Shown here one piece after another: positions 32,540 to 42,100 of a stretch of 60,235 nucleotides of DNA; position 1 is the stretch's first letter; each line of letters begins with the position of its first letter. This stretch comes from a bacterium (GTDB lineage: Bacteria > Sumerlaeota > Sumerlaeia > MVZB01): contig JAJFUE010000025.1 in the NCBI GenBank assembly GCA_021372575.1, forward strand, positions 1 through 60,235. The letters are read 5' to 3'. The notes under the pieces were generated by a model that saw only the letters and a list, made by a program, of their open reading frames with translations, was not told the origin of the DNA and made no database searches. Position numbers and translations under genes: made by a program.

Positions 32540-34057
32540 TTACTTATAATCGATCCATTTGCCGCTATTGATATTATTGGGAAGGATTAACATGAACGGA
32601 TTCGGGTTGAAGGCGTAAATGGCCGGGGAGGCGACGGCGCGGATCCGATACCAGCCGGTGTGCATGATATCCGGAAACGTCAAGATCTCGGTCTGCTCGC
32701 CTGTCGGGTTCGATGCGTATTTCAAGTTGGTGACCTTGTGCATGCCTTCCCATAATTCCAGGTTCACGGCCGTGCCGGCGGTTGCGACGTCGGTCTTCCA
32801 ATGCACCACCAGCGGGTCACGCCCGCCGACGAGGCGTTCGCCGCCTTCGGGCGACAGCACGCGCACGCCGCGCGCGGGGAGCTGGTTTGCGTAAAGGTAA
32901 ATCCTGTTTCCGGCGCTGGCGACGATATCCGGGTTGCCGTCGCCGGTGACGTCGCCCACGGCCAGGTCATCAAAACTTTTCACGCCCGCCGGCATGGTCA
33001 GCGTGTGTGTCGTCAGGCTCGGCGAAGATCCGCCGGGATTTGAATACCAGTGTCCCGTGGAACTGACCACTTCCGTATTGCCGGAGCCGCTCAGGTCGCC
33101 GATCGCGGTCTTGCCGGGCAGGCCGAACGTTGTCGGCAACCGGAACGTGGCCGGCCTCCCGCCGTTGTTCAAATAGAACCGCCCCCCGGCCAGGATGTCC
33201 ATGCGCCCATCGCCATTAAGATCGGCCACAGTCAACGGCCCGCTGGTGCCCTGATTAATGTCATGCCGCGTGAACGAAGGACTGGCCGCGCCATTATTCT
33301 CGTCCCAACGCATCGCCATGGCATCGCCGCGGGCTGAAAGGCAATCAATGTTGCCGTCCCCATTCAAATCGGCAAGATTTATGTAGGGGGGATAGCCGTC
33401 AAAAACAATTGGATATGAATATGTAAATTGAGGCGGCCAGACGCCATTGTTCCTGTAAAAGCTTAGGCTATGACGAGCATCGAGAGCGATATCCATATAC
33501 CCATCATGGTTTAAATCGGTGATAAAACCAGTATATTCGGGATAATCCTCTTTAAAGGCTTTGTAGCATTTAAAAGTTGGCTGAGGGCCGCCCTGATTTT
33601 TGAAAATGGATACTTCGTGAGTTTCTGGATATCCCCACAAATAATCATATGCGTAGCGCATCGCGACAATATCCAATCTGCCGTCCCGGTCCATATCCGC
33701 TGAAGCAATCCAGCCATAGATGCAACCACGAAGTTTAAGGCCACCCAATTCGTCTATATTATGCTCAACGAAGGCCGGAGAAGCATGACCATCATTTTCG
33801 AACCAACTCAGGAGGGCACGGTCACTTTGGGTTCCAATCATGTAACCCGCAACAACATCCTTCCTCCCGTCGGCATTAATGTCGGCCAGATGGAATATTA
33901 CTTGAACCGTGCGCGTGGTCAATCCGACGATAACCTTCGGCGAACCAAAGCTTGCCGAAGCCGCCCAAGAAGGGCCCACAAGAATCAGCAACAAAATGCC
34001 CAGCAAAAAGATTTGACGTATGAAGCGATTATCTGGGTAGTGGAAACGGTGATTCAT
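32540..34057 (-). CDS. Secreted FG-GAP repeat protein, mosaic paralogue
   Basis: 505 aa. The same signal peptide, first blade start and C-terminal ~290 residues as 31000-32520 are almost identical at DNA level, while residues ~45-220 are clearly diverged (for example DMDRDGRLDIVAMRYAYDY in place of DMDGDGKLDIIYSRYQE). Calcium loops are kept. GGGAG precedes ATG 34057; an earlier ATG at 34090 would add 11 residues and lose the paralogue alignment. It is 19 bp upstream of its sister and shares the sigma-70 promoter at 34162-34190. Confidence 0.8.
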   Translation of the reverse strand: MNHRFHYPDNRFIRQIFLLGILLLILVGPSWAASASFGSPKVIVGLTTRTVQVIFHLADINADGRKDVVAGYMIGTQSDRALLSWFENDGHASPAFVEHNIDELGGLKLRGCIYGWIASADMDRDGRLDIVAMRYAYDYLWGYPETHEVSIFKNQGGPQPTFKCYKAFKEDYPEYTGFITDLNHDGYMDIALDARHSLSFYRNNGVWPPQFTYSYPIVFDGYPPYINLADLNGDGNIDCLSARGDAMAMRWDENNGAASPSFTRHDINQGTSGPLTVADLNGDGRMDILAGGRFYLNNGGRPATFRLPTTFGLPGKTAIGDLSGSGNTEVVSSTGHWYSNPGGSSPSLTTHTLTMPAGVKSFDDLAVGDVTGDGNPDIVASAGNRIYLYANQLPARGVRVLSPEGGERLVGGRDPLVVHWKTDVATAGTAVNLELWEGMHKVTNLKYASNPTGEQTEILTFPDIMHTGWYRIRAVASPAIYAFNPNPFMLILPNNINSGKWIDYK

Positions 34058-34161
34058 CACATCTCCCTCGCGTGGGTGATGCTTGGCCATGGCGCTTCAA
34101 ATTAACTGAAATTCATTAAGTATTACCATATGTGTAATTATTAATTATCACAACCCATTTA

Positions 34162-34190
34162 TTTGTATTCCGGTCGCCTTTCACAGTCAA
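34162..34190 (-). promoter_or_regulatory. Sigma-70-type promoter of the FG-GAP pair
   Basis: Minus strand: TTGACT (34190-34185), 17-base spacer, TACAAA (34167-34162), in an AT-rich 5' region, about 95 bases before ATG 34057. Confidence 0.55.
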
Positions 34191-34237
34191 CATGAAACTC
34201 GGAGCATTCCGGGGAGCCCCTCGATCCTTAAAAGGAA

Positions 34238-34313
34238 TGAACCACGAAGACACAAAGCCACAAAGAATTCTTCAAAATTGCCTATCTTTGTGCCTTTGTG
34301 TCTTCGTGGTTCA
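34238..34313. repeat. Inverted ACCACGAAGACACAAAG repeat
   Basis: Arm 34238-34266 and arm 34285-34313 are 29 bases each, inverted, with one mismatch, around an 18-base AT-rich spacer. It directly follows the stop of the YfhO gene 34315-36594 and can act as its terminator hairpin. Words are variants of the CTCTGTG stutter. Confidence 0.7.
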
Positions 34314-34314
34314 A

Positions 34315-36594
34315 TCAAGCCGGATGATTTTTGCGCACAATTAATGCCACAACCGCCATCAGCCCGATCAGTCCGATCGCGAGGCAGGCTTTCTCTCTGC
34401 GGCCGGGGTATTCGAAGCTTACCCGATGCGGGCCGGCGGCGAGCCATACTCCCGTCTGGCACACGTTGACGCGCAGCGGTTTTTGCGGCGCGGCGTCATC
34501 AACCCGCACGCGCCAGTCCGGATAGTAGCCCTGATTCAGAACCAAAAACCCGGGCCGCTCCAGGCGGCAATTGACGGTGACGTGCTGCGGATCGGGCCAC
34601 TGCGGCGCCTCGACGCTGTCGCTGGCGACGCCCCCAGCCGCGACGGTTTTCGCGGCGGGCGGAACATCGGCGCGCACCATCCGGATGCAGTTGCGATCGG
34701 GCATCGATGCCATCAGCTCGCCGCAAATCGCCTTGTCGGAGTCGAAAATTTTCAGGTCGCGCGAAATCCACGCGCCGCCCGCCCACGCCGTGTTTTCATA
34801 GCCGTGAGCCTGATAATACTTGCCGGGGATCTTCCCGACCGGCCGCAGCAGCGGCGAGGCCAGCTCGATCGGCGAAACCATCCAGCGCCCGCCGAAGAAA
34901 CCGCTCCACGCGATGTATGCGTCCGGCCTGCGCGAAAACTTGTCGATCGGCGTCCCGTCCTGTGCGTCGAGTTTTGTCAGCACGCCGAGCGTATGGTTGT
35001 CGCCCATGATCAGCCCCGACCAGAACGGATCCATCCCGACGTAGCCGCCCACCGATTGCCAGCCCCACATGGACGCGTGCTCCGAGACGAGGAACCGGTG
35101 AAATTCCATGTCCAGCGTCGGATTCGGGCTCCAGCCGGGCTTCGCCCTGAACGTCGTGATCGCAAGCGGCAGGATGCCGTAGTTGCTCAGCCGCTCGGCG
35201 AACCGGCCTAGACTCGCGCCCGCCTTCTCGAACATGTCCAGCGTCGCCGGCCGGCCAACCAGCGCCGAACTGTCGCCCATCGGGTTCAATCGGCGCGTCA
35301 CGCGCGCGATATCGATCGCCGCGACAAGCAGCACGATCGACACGAACGCCACCACCACCGGCGGGGTAATGAAACGATACCGGCCGAGCGCGCGCAGCAA
35401 TCCGTCGAACCCGAGCGCCGCCACCACGACCAGCGCCATGTTAAAAGCCCACAAATAACGGTGCGGAAACCGCGACGAGAGTTCCATTGGAATGATTTTG
35501 GGAATCCATTGGGTCGCATGATACTGTGACGCGAATGCAAGGAGCAGGCTCGCGCCCGCGATCCCGATCAGCCCGATGCGCAGCCGCCTTCTCCGCGCGC
35601 TGAACAGCACGCACCCGAGCGCAAACACGACCGGCAGCCGCCCGATATAGAACATTTCTTCCCAGAGAACCGTCTTGAAAAACGAATTCGGCCCGACGTC
35701 GCCGATCGCCGGATCGTCCAGCATCCACGGCCTGAGCAACAGCGCGAGCGCGTTCAAATCCGGCAGGGAGCGGGACGGGGCGCGGTGGACCCACCGCATC
35801 ATGTCACACAGCGGCCCGAGGTTGGGCAGCGCCACCGCGCCGGCGATCAGCGCGGCCACCGCAACTGCCAACGCCCTCTGCGCCCAGAACCGCAAATCCC
35901 ACCACTGCCGGAACAATCTCACCGTCCTGATGATCGCCCACACCGAGAAAAGCACGACCGCGTGATGCAGGATTTCCGGATGCCCGGCCAGCCCGAGCAT
36001 GCCCATCGAAAGACCCAGTCCCGCGACATCGCGCCGCCCGGGCCGGATCAACAGGCGGTCGAGAAACAGCCACACCCAGGGCAGCCACGCCTCGGCCTGC
36101 ATGATGTTCAGTTGCCGCACGTGCGCCGGCAGATGCAGTCCGATGCTCATCAAAACCGCCGCGAGCAATTGCCCCCCAAGGCCGATGCGGAAATGCCGGG
36201 CCACCATCGCCGCGCCGACACCCGCGATCAGCAGATGAAACACGATCGTCCAGGCGGTCGCCGGCCCCGGGCTCGCGATCATGTAGAACACCGCCGACGG
36301 CAAATAATACGCCGCCGCCTCCGGAATCCCCGCCAGCGGGACGCCACCGAAACAGCCCGGATACCACAGCGGCAGCCGCCCACGCGCCAGCTCCATCCCG
36401 CCCCAAACTCTCAGCGGCAGGTTCTGGTCGATCAAATCGCTGAACCCAAAAACCTCGGTTGAAATGGGAATATCTCTGCCAGCCACCAGCCCCGGATAAA
36501 CGATCGCGACCGCAATCAGCGCGCAAACGAAGGCGGCGGCAAACGCCCTCCAGGCCGGGATACCCGACGAGATCTTGCTTTCCGTTTTCTGCAT
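34315..36594 (-). CDS. YfhO-family membrane protein (second copy)
   Basis: 759 aa with about 12 membrane helices. After helix 1 come STEVFGFSDLIDQNLPLRVWGGMELARGRLPLWYPGCFGGVPLAG, the same conserved loop seen in 7854-10364. AHVRQLNIMQAEAWLPWVWLFLDRL and the HPEILHHAVVLFSVWAII helix fit the family. The C-terminal soluble part ends with a final helix (LAIGLIGLMAVVALIV). Two YfhO paralogues in one window suggest two glycan-modification or assembly routes. Its role is inferred. Confidence 0.75.
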   Translation of the reverse strand: MQKTESKISSGIPAWRAFAAAFVCALIAVAIVYPGLVAGRDIPISTEVFGFSDLIDQNLPLRVWGGMELARGRLPLWYPGCFGGVPLAGIPEAAAYYLPSAVFYMIASPGPATAWTIVFHLLIAGVGAAMVARHFRIGLGGQLLAAVLMSIGLHLPAHVRQLNIMQAEAWLPWVWLFLDRLLIRPGRRDVAGLGLSMGMLGLAGHPEILHHAVVLFSVWAIIRTVRLFRQWWDLRFWAQRALAVAVAALIAGAVALPNLGPLCDMMRWVHRAPSRSLPDLNALALLLRPWMLDDPAIGDVGPNSFFKTVLWEEMFYIGRLPVVFALGCVLFSARRRRLRIGLIGIAGASLLLAFASQYHATQWIPKIIPMELSSRFPHRYLWAFNMALVVVAALGFDGLLRALGRYRFITPPVVVAFVSIVLLVAAIDIARVTRRLNPMGDSSALVGRPATLDMFEKAGASLGRFAERLSNYGILPLAITTFRAKPGWSPNPTLDMEFHRFLVSEHASMWGWQSVGGYVGMDPFWSGLIMGDNHTLGVLTKLDAQDGTPIDKFSRRPDAYIAWSGFFGGRWMVSPIELASPLLRPVGKIPGKYYQAHGYENTAWAGGAWISRDLKIFDSDKAICGELMASMPDRNCIRMVRADVPPAAKTVAAGGVASDSVEAPQWPDPQHVTVNCRLERPGFLVLNQGYYPDWRVRVDDAAPQKPLRVNVCQTGVWLAAGPHRVSFEYPGRREKACLAIGLIGLMAVVALIVRKNHPA

Positions 36595-36837
36595 GAGCTC
36601 AACCGTCCCAAAAACCAGACGCTATCATGCGGCAATACTCGAGTTGGTTTCCAGTCTTTATGGCGGCGGAAACCGGCAAACTGAAGTTTGAACTCCGAAC
36701 AGGAATTCCGACATCGAATGAGCGTGGCTTTACTCGATTGAGCGGCGAATGAGAACAGGAGGAAACGGAGTTAACGGAGAATCTCTCCGTTGCCTCCGTT
36801 AACTCCTGTTACCGGCGGATAGAAATCGGTGGATAGC
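36595..36837. other. Intergenic region with two repeat families
   Basis: Together with the terminator that follows, this is a 320-bp gap between two minus-strand genes. It holds a CTGAAGTTTGAACTCCGAAC element (36674-36700) and an imperfect inverted pair of AACAGGAG/GGAAACGGAG/TTAACGGAG words (36754-36780 and 36784-36811). The latter words recur at 50705-50730. Confidence 0.6.
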
Positions 36838-36878
36838 AAAAAACCACGGAGTCGCATCGCGCGGCTCCGTGGTTTTGT
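36838..36878 (-). terminator. Intrinsic terminator after the CRTAC1-like gene
   Basis: Minus-strand hairpin CCACGGAG...CTCCGTGG (36872-36865 with 36851-36844, extended by AAAA/TTTT) is followed by a T-run. It lies about 40 bases past the stop of 36915-38516. Confidence 0.75.
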
Positions 36879-36914
36879 TTTCGATCTGAATCCTGTCATT
36901 CAGGATCCGGCGCT

Positions 36915-38516
36915 TTACTTCTCGACGATCTTGATCGTCTGGGCCGTCTTGATGTTTTCCATCGTGACCTTCTTGCCCGACGGGAACGTCGCGACGACGT
37001 CATAGGTCTTGCCGCTCTTGAGGCCGAAGTGCTGCTGGAGCGGGTTGCCGGGGAACGTGCCGTTGCCGGCCGTTACTTCGCGGTAGCCCTTCAGGCGCGA
37101 GCGGTCGCCGGCGAAGCCGGAGTCATAAACCGCAATCTTCGTCATGACGCCCGACTTGTTCGAGACGGTCCCCTCGACATCGACCTTGAGCCAGTTCTTG
37201 TCATTGGTCTTGTTGCGGAACACGCGCCACAGGCCCTGGTTGAACTTGCTGATGCGCTTCCAGTTGCCGACGATCATGTCGAGGTCGCCGTCGTTGTCGA
37301 GGTCGCCGACACACATGCCGTGGCCGTAATAGACCGCGCCGCCGAACTCGGGCCCCATTTCCTTGAAATGCAGCTTGCCGTCGTTGATCAGGATCTGAGT
37401 GTTGTTGCGGCTGTTGGTGACCATGATGTCCAGGAAGCCGTCGTTGTTGATGTCGCCGACGGTGCAGCCGCGCGAGTTATAATCGTAGTCGGCCACGCCC
37501 GATTCCTTGGAGATGTCCTTGAACGTGCCGTCGCCATTGTTCAGGTAGAGCGAGTCGCGCGCGTCGTTCGGGTCGATGTCGCCCGACTCGGCGCGGCTGT
37601 TGGCGAGGAACAGGTCCTGGTAGCCGTCGTTGTTGAAGTCGGCCCACATGGAGGACACGGTGTAGCCCTTGCCCTGCATGCCGAGTTCCTTCGTGACGTC
37701 CTTGAACTTGCCGTTGCCTTCATTGTGGTAAAGGATGCGCGACGTCATCTTGCCGGAGGAGTTGAGGTTGGAGACGAACAGGTCCGGGCGGCCGTCGTTG
37801 TCGTAGTCGCCGAAGTTGCAGCCATAGCCGGCGCTCATGTCGTTGACGCGGTATTCGGAGGCCATATCGACGAAGCTGCGGTGGCCGGTGTTGATGAACA
37901 GCGAGTTGGAGCAGTCGGTGTCGCCCTCGGCCGAGGACAGGCCCTCGTGATAGGCGCCCTTGGCGACGAAGAAATCGAGGAAGCCGTCGCCGTTGACGTC
38001 GGCGCAGGTGACGCCGGCCGAATAGTTGTGCGGACGGCCCGCGACCCCGGCGCGCGCGCCCTTCTCGTTGAACTGCTCGTCGTCGCCCCAGTAGAGGGCA
38101 TTCGGCTGGCTGATGTCGCCGCGCTGCTCGGAAAGAGCCTCGATGTTGTTGGCGACGAACAGGTCGAGGAGGCCGTCGTTGTCGAAATCGGCAAACACGG
38201 TGGCATGCGAGTCGTTCGGATTGTCGATGCCGGCCGTTGCGCCGTAATCCGCGAATTTCATGTTGCCCAGGTTCATGTAGAACTTGTTCTTGCCATAAAC
38301 GACCGACAGATAGACGTCGAGCTTGCCGTCCTTGTCGATGTCGGCCATGGTGACACACTTGCCCTGGCCCATGTGGAAGATGCCGCTCTGGGCGGTATAG
38401 TCCTCAAACAGCGAGCCGTTGAGGTAAAGGTTGATCTGCTCGGGGGGGAATGGCTCCTGAGCCAACGCAAACGCGTTGATCGCGAACAGCAACACACATA
38501 ACGCGACGGATCTCAT
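36915..38516 (-). CDS. CRTAC1/UnbV-type FG-GAP secreted protein
   Basis: 533 aa. Signal peptide MRSVALCVLLFAINAFALAQ, then about ten VCBS/FG-GAP blades with calcium loops (DIDKDGKLDVYL, DFDNDGLLDLFV, DVNGDGFLDFFV, DYDNDGRPDLFV, DINNDGFLDIMV, DLDNDGDLDMIV). C-terminal ASPIC/UnbV domain: NWLKVDVEGTVSNKSGVMTKI, REVTAGNGTFPGNPLQQHFGL. AAAGGAAG 6 bases before ATG 38516 fixes the start. Proteins of this type are exported; binding partner unknown. It ends at its own terminator. Confidence 0.87.
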   Translation of the reverse strand: MRSVALCVLLFAINAFALAQEPFPPEQINLYLNGSLFEDYTAQSGIFHMGQGKCVTMADIDKDGKLDVYLSVVYGKNKFYMNLGNMKFADYGATAGIDNPNDSHATVFADFDNDGLLDLFVANNIEALSEQRGDISQPNALYWGDDEQFNEKGARAGVAGRPHNYSAGVTCADVNGDGFLDFFVAKGAYHEGLSSAEGDTDCSNSLFINTGHRSFVDMASEYRVNDMSAGYGCNFGDYDNDGRPDLFVSNLNSSGKMTSRILYHNEGNGKFKDVTKELGMQGKGYTVSSMWADFNNDGYQDLFLANSRAESGDIDPNDARDSLYLNNGDGTFKDISKESGVADYDYNSRGCTVGDINNDGFLDIMVTNSRNNTQILINDGKLHFKEMGPEFGGAVYYGHGMCVGDLDNDGDLDMIVGNWKRISKFNQGLWRVFRNKTNDKNWLKVDVEGTVSNKSGVMTKIAVYDSGFAGDRSRLKGYREVTAGNGTFPGNPLQQHFGLKSGKTYDVVATFPSGKKVTMENIKTAQTIKIVEK

Positions 38517-38816
38517 GATCGCTTCCTTTCGGGATTGAAATTTACGCAACGGAACTAATGAGAAATCATACACCCGATGGGCATCGGGTTCGGAGGATGT
38601 TTTTCATCGCTCCGAATCCCACGCCCATCGCCGCAACATGAATGGCAGTAAAGAAGGGAATATTCAAGCCCAAATTCGGGCGGAATCTTGAGCATGTAAC
38701 ACAACGGAACAATCTCGTTCGCGGCCGTTTCGACGCAACCTTTGTCGCGCCACGGCATCACGGCCGGCAGCTCCGGCGGAGCAGGCCACGGATTGCCCGA
38801 ATCATGACTTGGTTTT

Positions 38817-39050
38817 TCAGGCGAGAACTTCGCTGAGTTTTTCCATCAACTCGTCGGCCTTGCTCGCGGCCGCGTTGATTTCGGAAATTTGAGCCGACTG
38901 CTCCTGGTAGCGCGCGACCAGATCCTTCATCTTCTCTTCCAGTTCCATGATCTGGACCTGCTGGTCACGAATGACTTCGTCCTTTTCCTGGCACTCGTTC
39001 TTCAGTTCCTGGACGCGCTCGAGAATCGCCTCGATCGTCATGGTTGCCAT
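38817..39050 (-). CDS. Small coiled-coil protein
   Basis: 77 aa, nearly all heptad coil: ILERVQELKNECQEKDEVIRDQ, IMELEEKMKDLVARYQEQSAQI, ADELMEKLSEVLA. No signal peptide or membrane helix. GGAGG lies 9 bases before the ATG. The shape resembles ZapB/SlyX-like scaffold proteins, but I cannot name it. It lies alone between the CRTAC1-type gene and the giant kinase gene, same strand as both. Confidence 0.65.
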   Translation of the reverse strand: MATMTIEAILERVQELKNECQEKDEVIRDQQVQIMELEEKMKDLVARYQEQSAQISEINAAASKADELMEKLSEVLA

Positions 39051-39184
39051 GGCTCCGTGCCTCCATCAGTCGTTAAGGGCGGAAGTTCCCGGGGCGCCTG
39101 GAATCGCAAACCGATCCACTCGCCGCGCGGGCAGCTTCTCAGATGGCTTATCGGCCGGAACGCGGAAATATTGAATGAGAATGA

Positions 39185-42100
39185 TCAGTCATCGAGGATC
39201 TGGCGCACGCGGCGCGCAAGCGTGACCGGCGCGAACGGCTTTTGCAGGTACGCGATGCTCGAGCCTTTGAATCCGTCGCGAAAAATGGCCGAATCGGTGT
39301 ATCCGCTGATGTACAGCACCTTGAGTCCCGCGCGCATCGCGAGCAAGCGATCGGCCAGATCCTCGCCGCCGATCCCGGGCATGACAACGTCGGTCACGAG
39401 CAGGTCAAATGGATTGGCCGGGTCCTCGGCCAGCTCGATCGCCGCCTTGCCGTCGGATGCCTCCATGACCGAGTAGCCATGGGTCTCCAGCGCGAGCCTG
39501 GCGATGCGCCGCACGGCCTCCTCGTCCTCGACGAGCAGGATCTTCTCGGTGCCGAACGGAATCTGGCTGTCGCCGTCCTCGTCGCGGCGGGCACCGTGTT
39601 TCTGGGCGACGTTCGGCAGATAAATCTTGAAGCAGGTGCCGACGCCGGGCTGGCTGATCACGTCGATGTAGCCGTCGCTCTGCTTGATGATGCCGAACAC
39701 GGTGGCCAGCCCGAGGCCCGTCCCCCTCCCCTGCTCCTTGGTCGTGAAGAACGGCTCGAAAATTTTCGACCGGACCTCCTCGTCCATGCCGCAGCCGGTG
39801 TCGGTGATCGAGATCTGCACGTAATCGCCCGGCCTGAGCCCCGGATGCAGCCGGCTGTACGATTCCTCGACCGCGCAATTGCCGGTTTCGATGATCAGTT
39901 GGCCGCCCTTGGCCATGGCGTCACGCGCGTTGACCACCAGGTTGATCACCACCTGCTCGATCTGGCTTTGATCGACCTCGACCGGCCTGACCGTCTCCGA
40001 CAGCGACGTCGTCAGGATGACGTCCTCGCCGATCAGCCTACGCAGCATCTTCTCGAGGTTGGCGATGATCTCGTTGATGTTCAGGATTTTCGGCGCGAGG
40101 ATCTGCTTGCGGCTGAACGCAAGCAACTGGCGCGTCAGCGACGCCGCGCGCTCGCCCGATTCATAGATGTCGGCCACGTAACCGCGGTTGATGTCCTCGT
40201 TCGGCAGCTTCGACAGCAGCATTTCGCTGTAGCCGAGGATGACCGTCAGCAGGTTGTTGAAATCGTGGGCGACGCCGCCGGCGAGCTGCCCGATGGCCTC
40301 CATCTTCTGCGACTGCAGCAGTTGCGCCTGCAGCTTCTGCCGCTCTTCCTCGGCCAGCTTGCGATTCGTGATGTCGTGGATCATGACGAACGACCACGCG
40401 CCGCAATCCAGATCGACCGCGATCGTCTCGGCGGGGAATCGCGTCCCGTCCTTGCGGACATAGACCTGTTCGAACGCGGCCCTGCCGAAACAACCGCGCG
40501 CGCCCGGCCTGTGGCCCGCCGGAGCGAGCAGCCCGTCGAAACCCGACCGGCAGATTTCCTCCTCGGTCATGCCGAACATCGCGCAGGCAGCCGGGTTGGC
40601 CGCGATCACGCGGCCGTCGCCGAGCGTCATCACGATCCCATCGGTAATGTTTTCGAACAGGCCGCGGTATTTCGCCTCGCTGTCGCGCACGGCCTGTTCG
40701 GAATTCTTCCGCGCCGTAATATCGGTTCCGAATCCCAGGTAGCGATCCTCCGCAATCCGGACCGTGCGCAGCATCATGTTCAGCAGCCTGCCGTCGCGTG
40801 TCTTGATTTCGTATTCGCCCGCGTAATCGCCCAATTTGAGTAGCAGGGCGAAATCGCGCAAGCCCCGCTCGCGGTCCTTTTCGCTGAGGAGGTCGATAAT
40901 GTTCAGGTTTGCGGCTTCTTCGGGGCTGTAACCGACCAAGTTCAGCGCCGCCTGGTTGTAATCGACGTAATGCCCTGTGGAATCGATCACATAAACCACA
41001 ATCGGCGAATGCTCGATATAGGACCTGAACTTGGACTCGCTGTCGCGCAGGGCGGATTCGGCCTGGCCCCGCATTTCCTCGTGCTCGATGTTTTCCAGCG
41101 CGAATTGGATGTCGTTCACGATCTCGCCCAGAAGCGCGACTTCCTTGTCCCGGAAGATGTCCGGCTCTTCCGCATAGACGGCGAACGCGCCGCGGGCATT
41201 GCCGGGCAGGCGGATCGGTAGCGCGGCTGCGGCCTTGAGCCCGAACGCCATGGCCGCGTCACGCCATGGTTCCGAACTCGGGTCCGTGTCGAAATGGTTG
41301 AGGATTGTGGGCCGCTCGTCGCGGATACATGCGCCGACGGGCCCGCCTCCGACGGGGCTCTCATTCGAATAAACCTTGATCCTGTCCAGGTACGCGGCAC
41401 TGCGGCCCGCGCGCGCCACCGGCCGGACTTCGCTGGTTTCCTCGTCGAGGCGGCCGATCCAGACGACTTGGAATCCCGCGTGCTCGGCCGCGATCCGGCA
41501 TACTTCCCGGAAGAGTTCGTCGCGCGAGCGAACCTGCGTCACGGCCTTGTTGAGCTGGCTCACCGTGGCATACAGGCGGTTGAGGCGCTCGATTTCCCGC
41601 TCGTGGTTCTTCTGCCGGGTGATGTCGAGCGTGGCGCCGCGGAACCCGATCAGCTTCTTGTCCGGCCCGCGCATCGGGACGGCGGTGGCGCTGAGCCACA
41701 CCAGTTGGCCCGATTTTGCCGCGATGCAATGCTCGAAGTTTCTGAAGCCGGACGACATGCCGGCCCACACGACCGGAGCCTCCTCGTGGCGCACGCATTC
41801 GGGGTCGTTGTGAAAATTGAACGACCGCCGCCCGAGCAGTTCCTCGGGCTTGTAACCGAGCACCGCCTCCACCCGATCGCTAAGATAAGTAAACTCTCCT
41901 TGCGTGTCGGTTTCCCAGATGAACTCGCCGGCCGCCTCGCTGACGTCGCGGAAGCGCTGCTCGCTCAGGCGCAGCGCTTCCTCCGCCCGGATGCGCTCGG
42001 TCACGTCGCGCCAGATGGCTGCGAGGAATTCGCGCCCGTGCAGGCGCACGATGCGCACCGAAATGTTCATGTCGATCAACCGGCCGCTCCTGTGCCGGCG

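Noticed and set aside
38555-38761. 68-codon minus-strand frame upstream of the CRTAC1-type gene
   Set aside because: No ribosome site and Cys/Pro-rich, non-coding-like composition; it overlaps the leader of the neighbouring gene.
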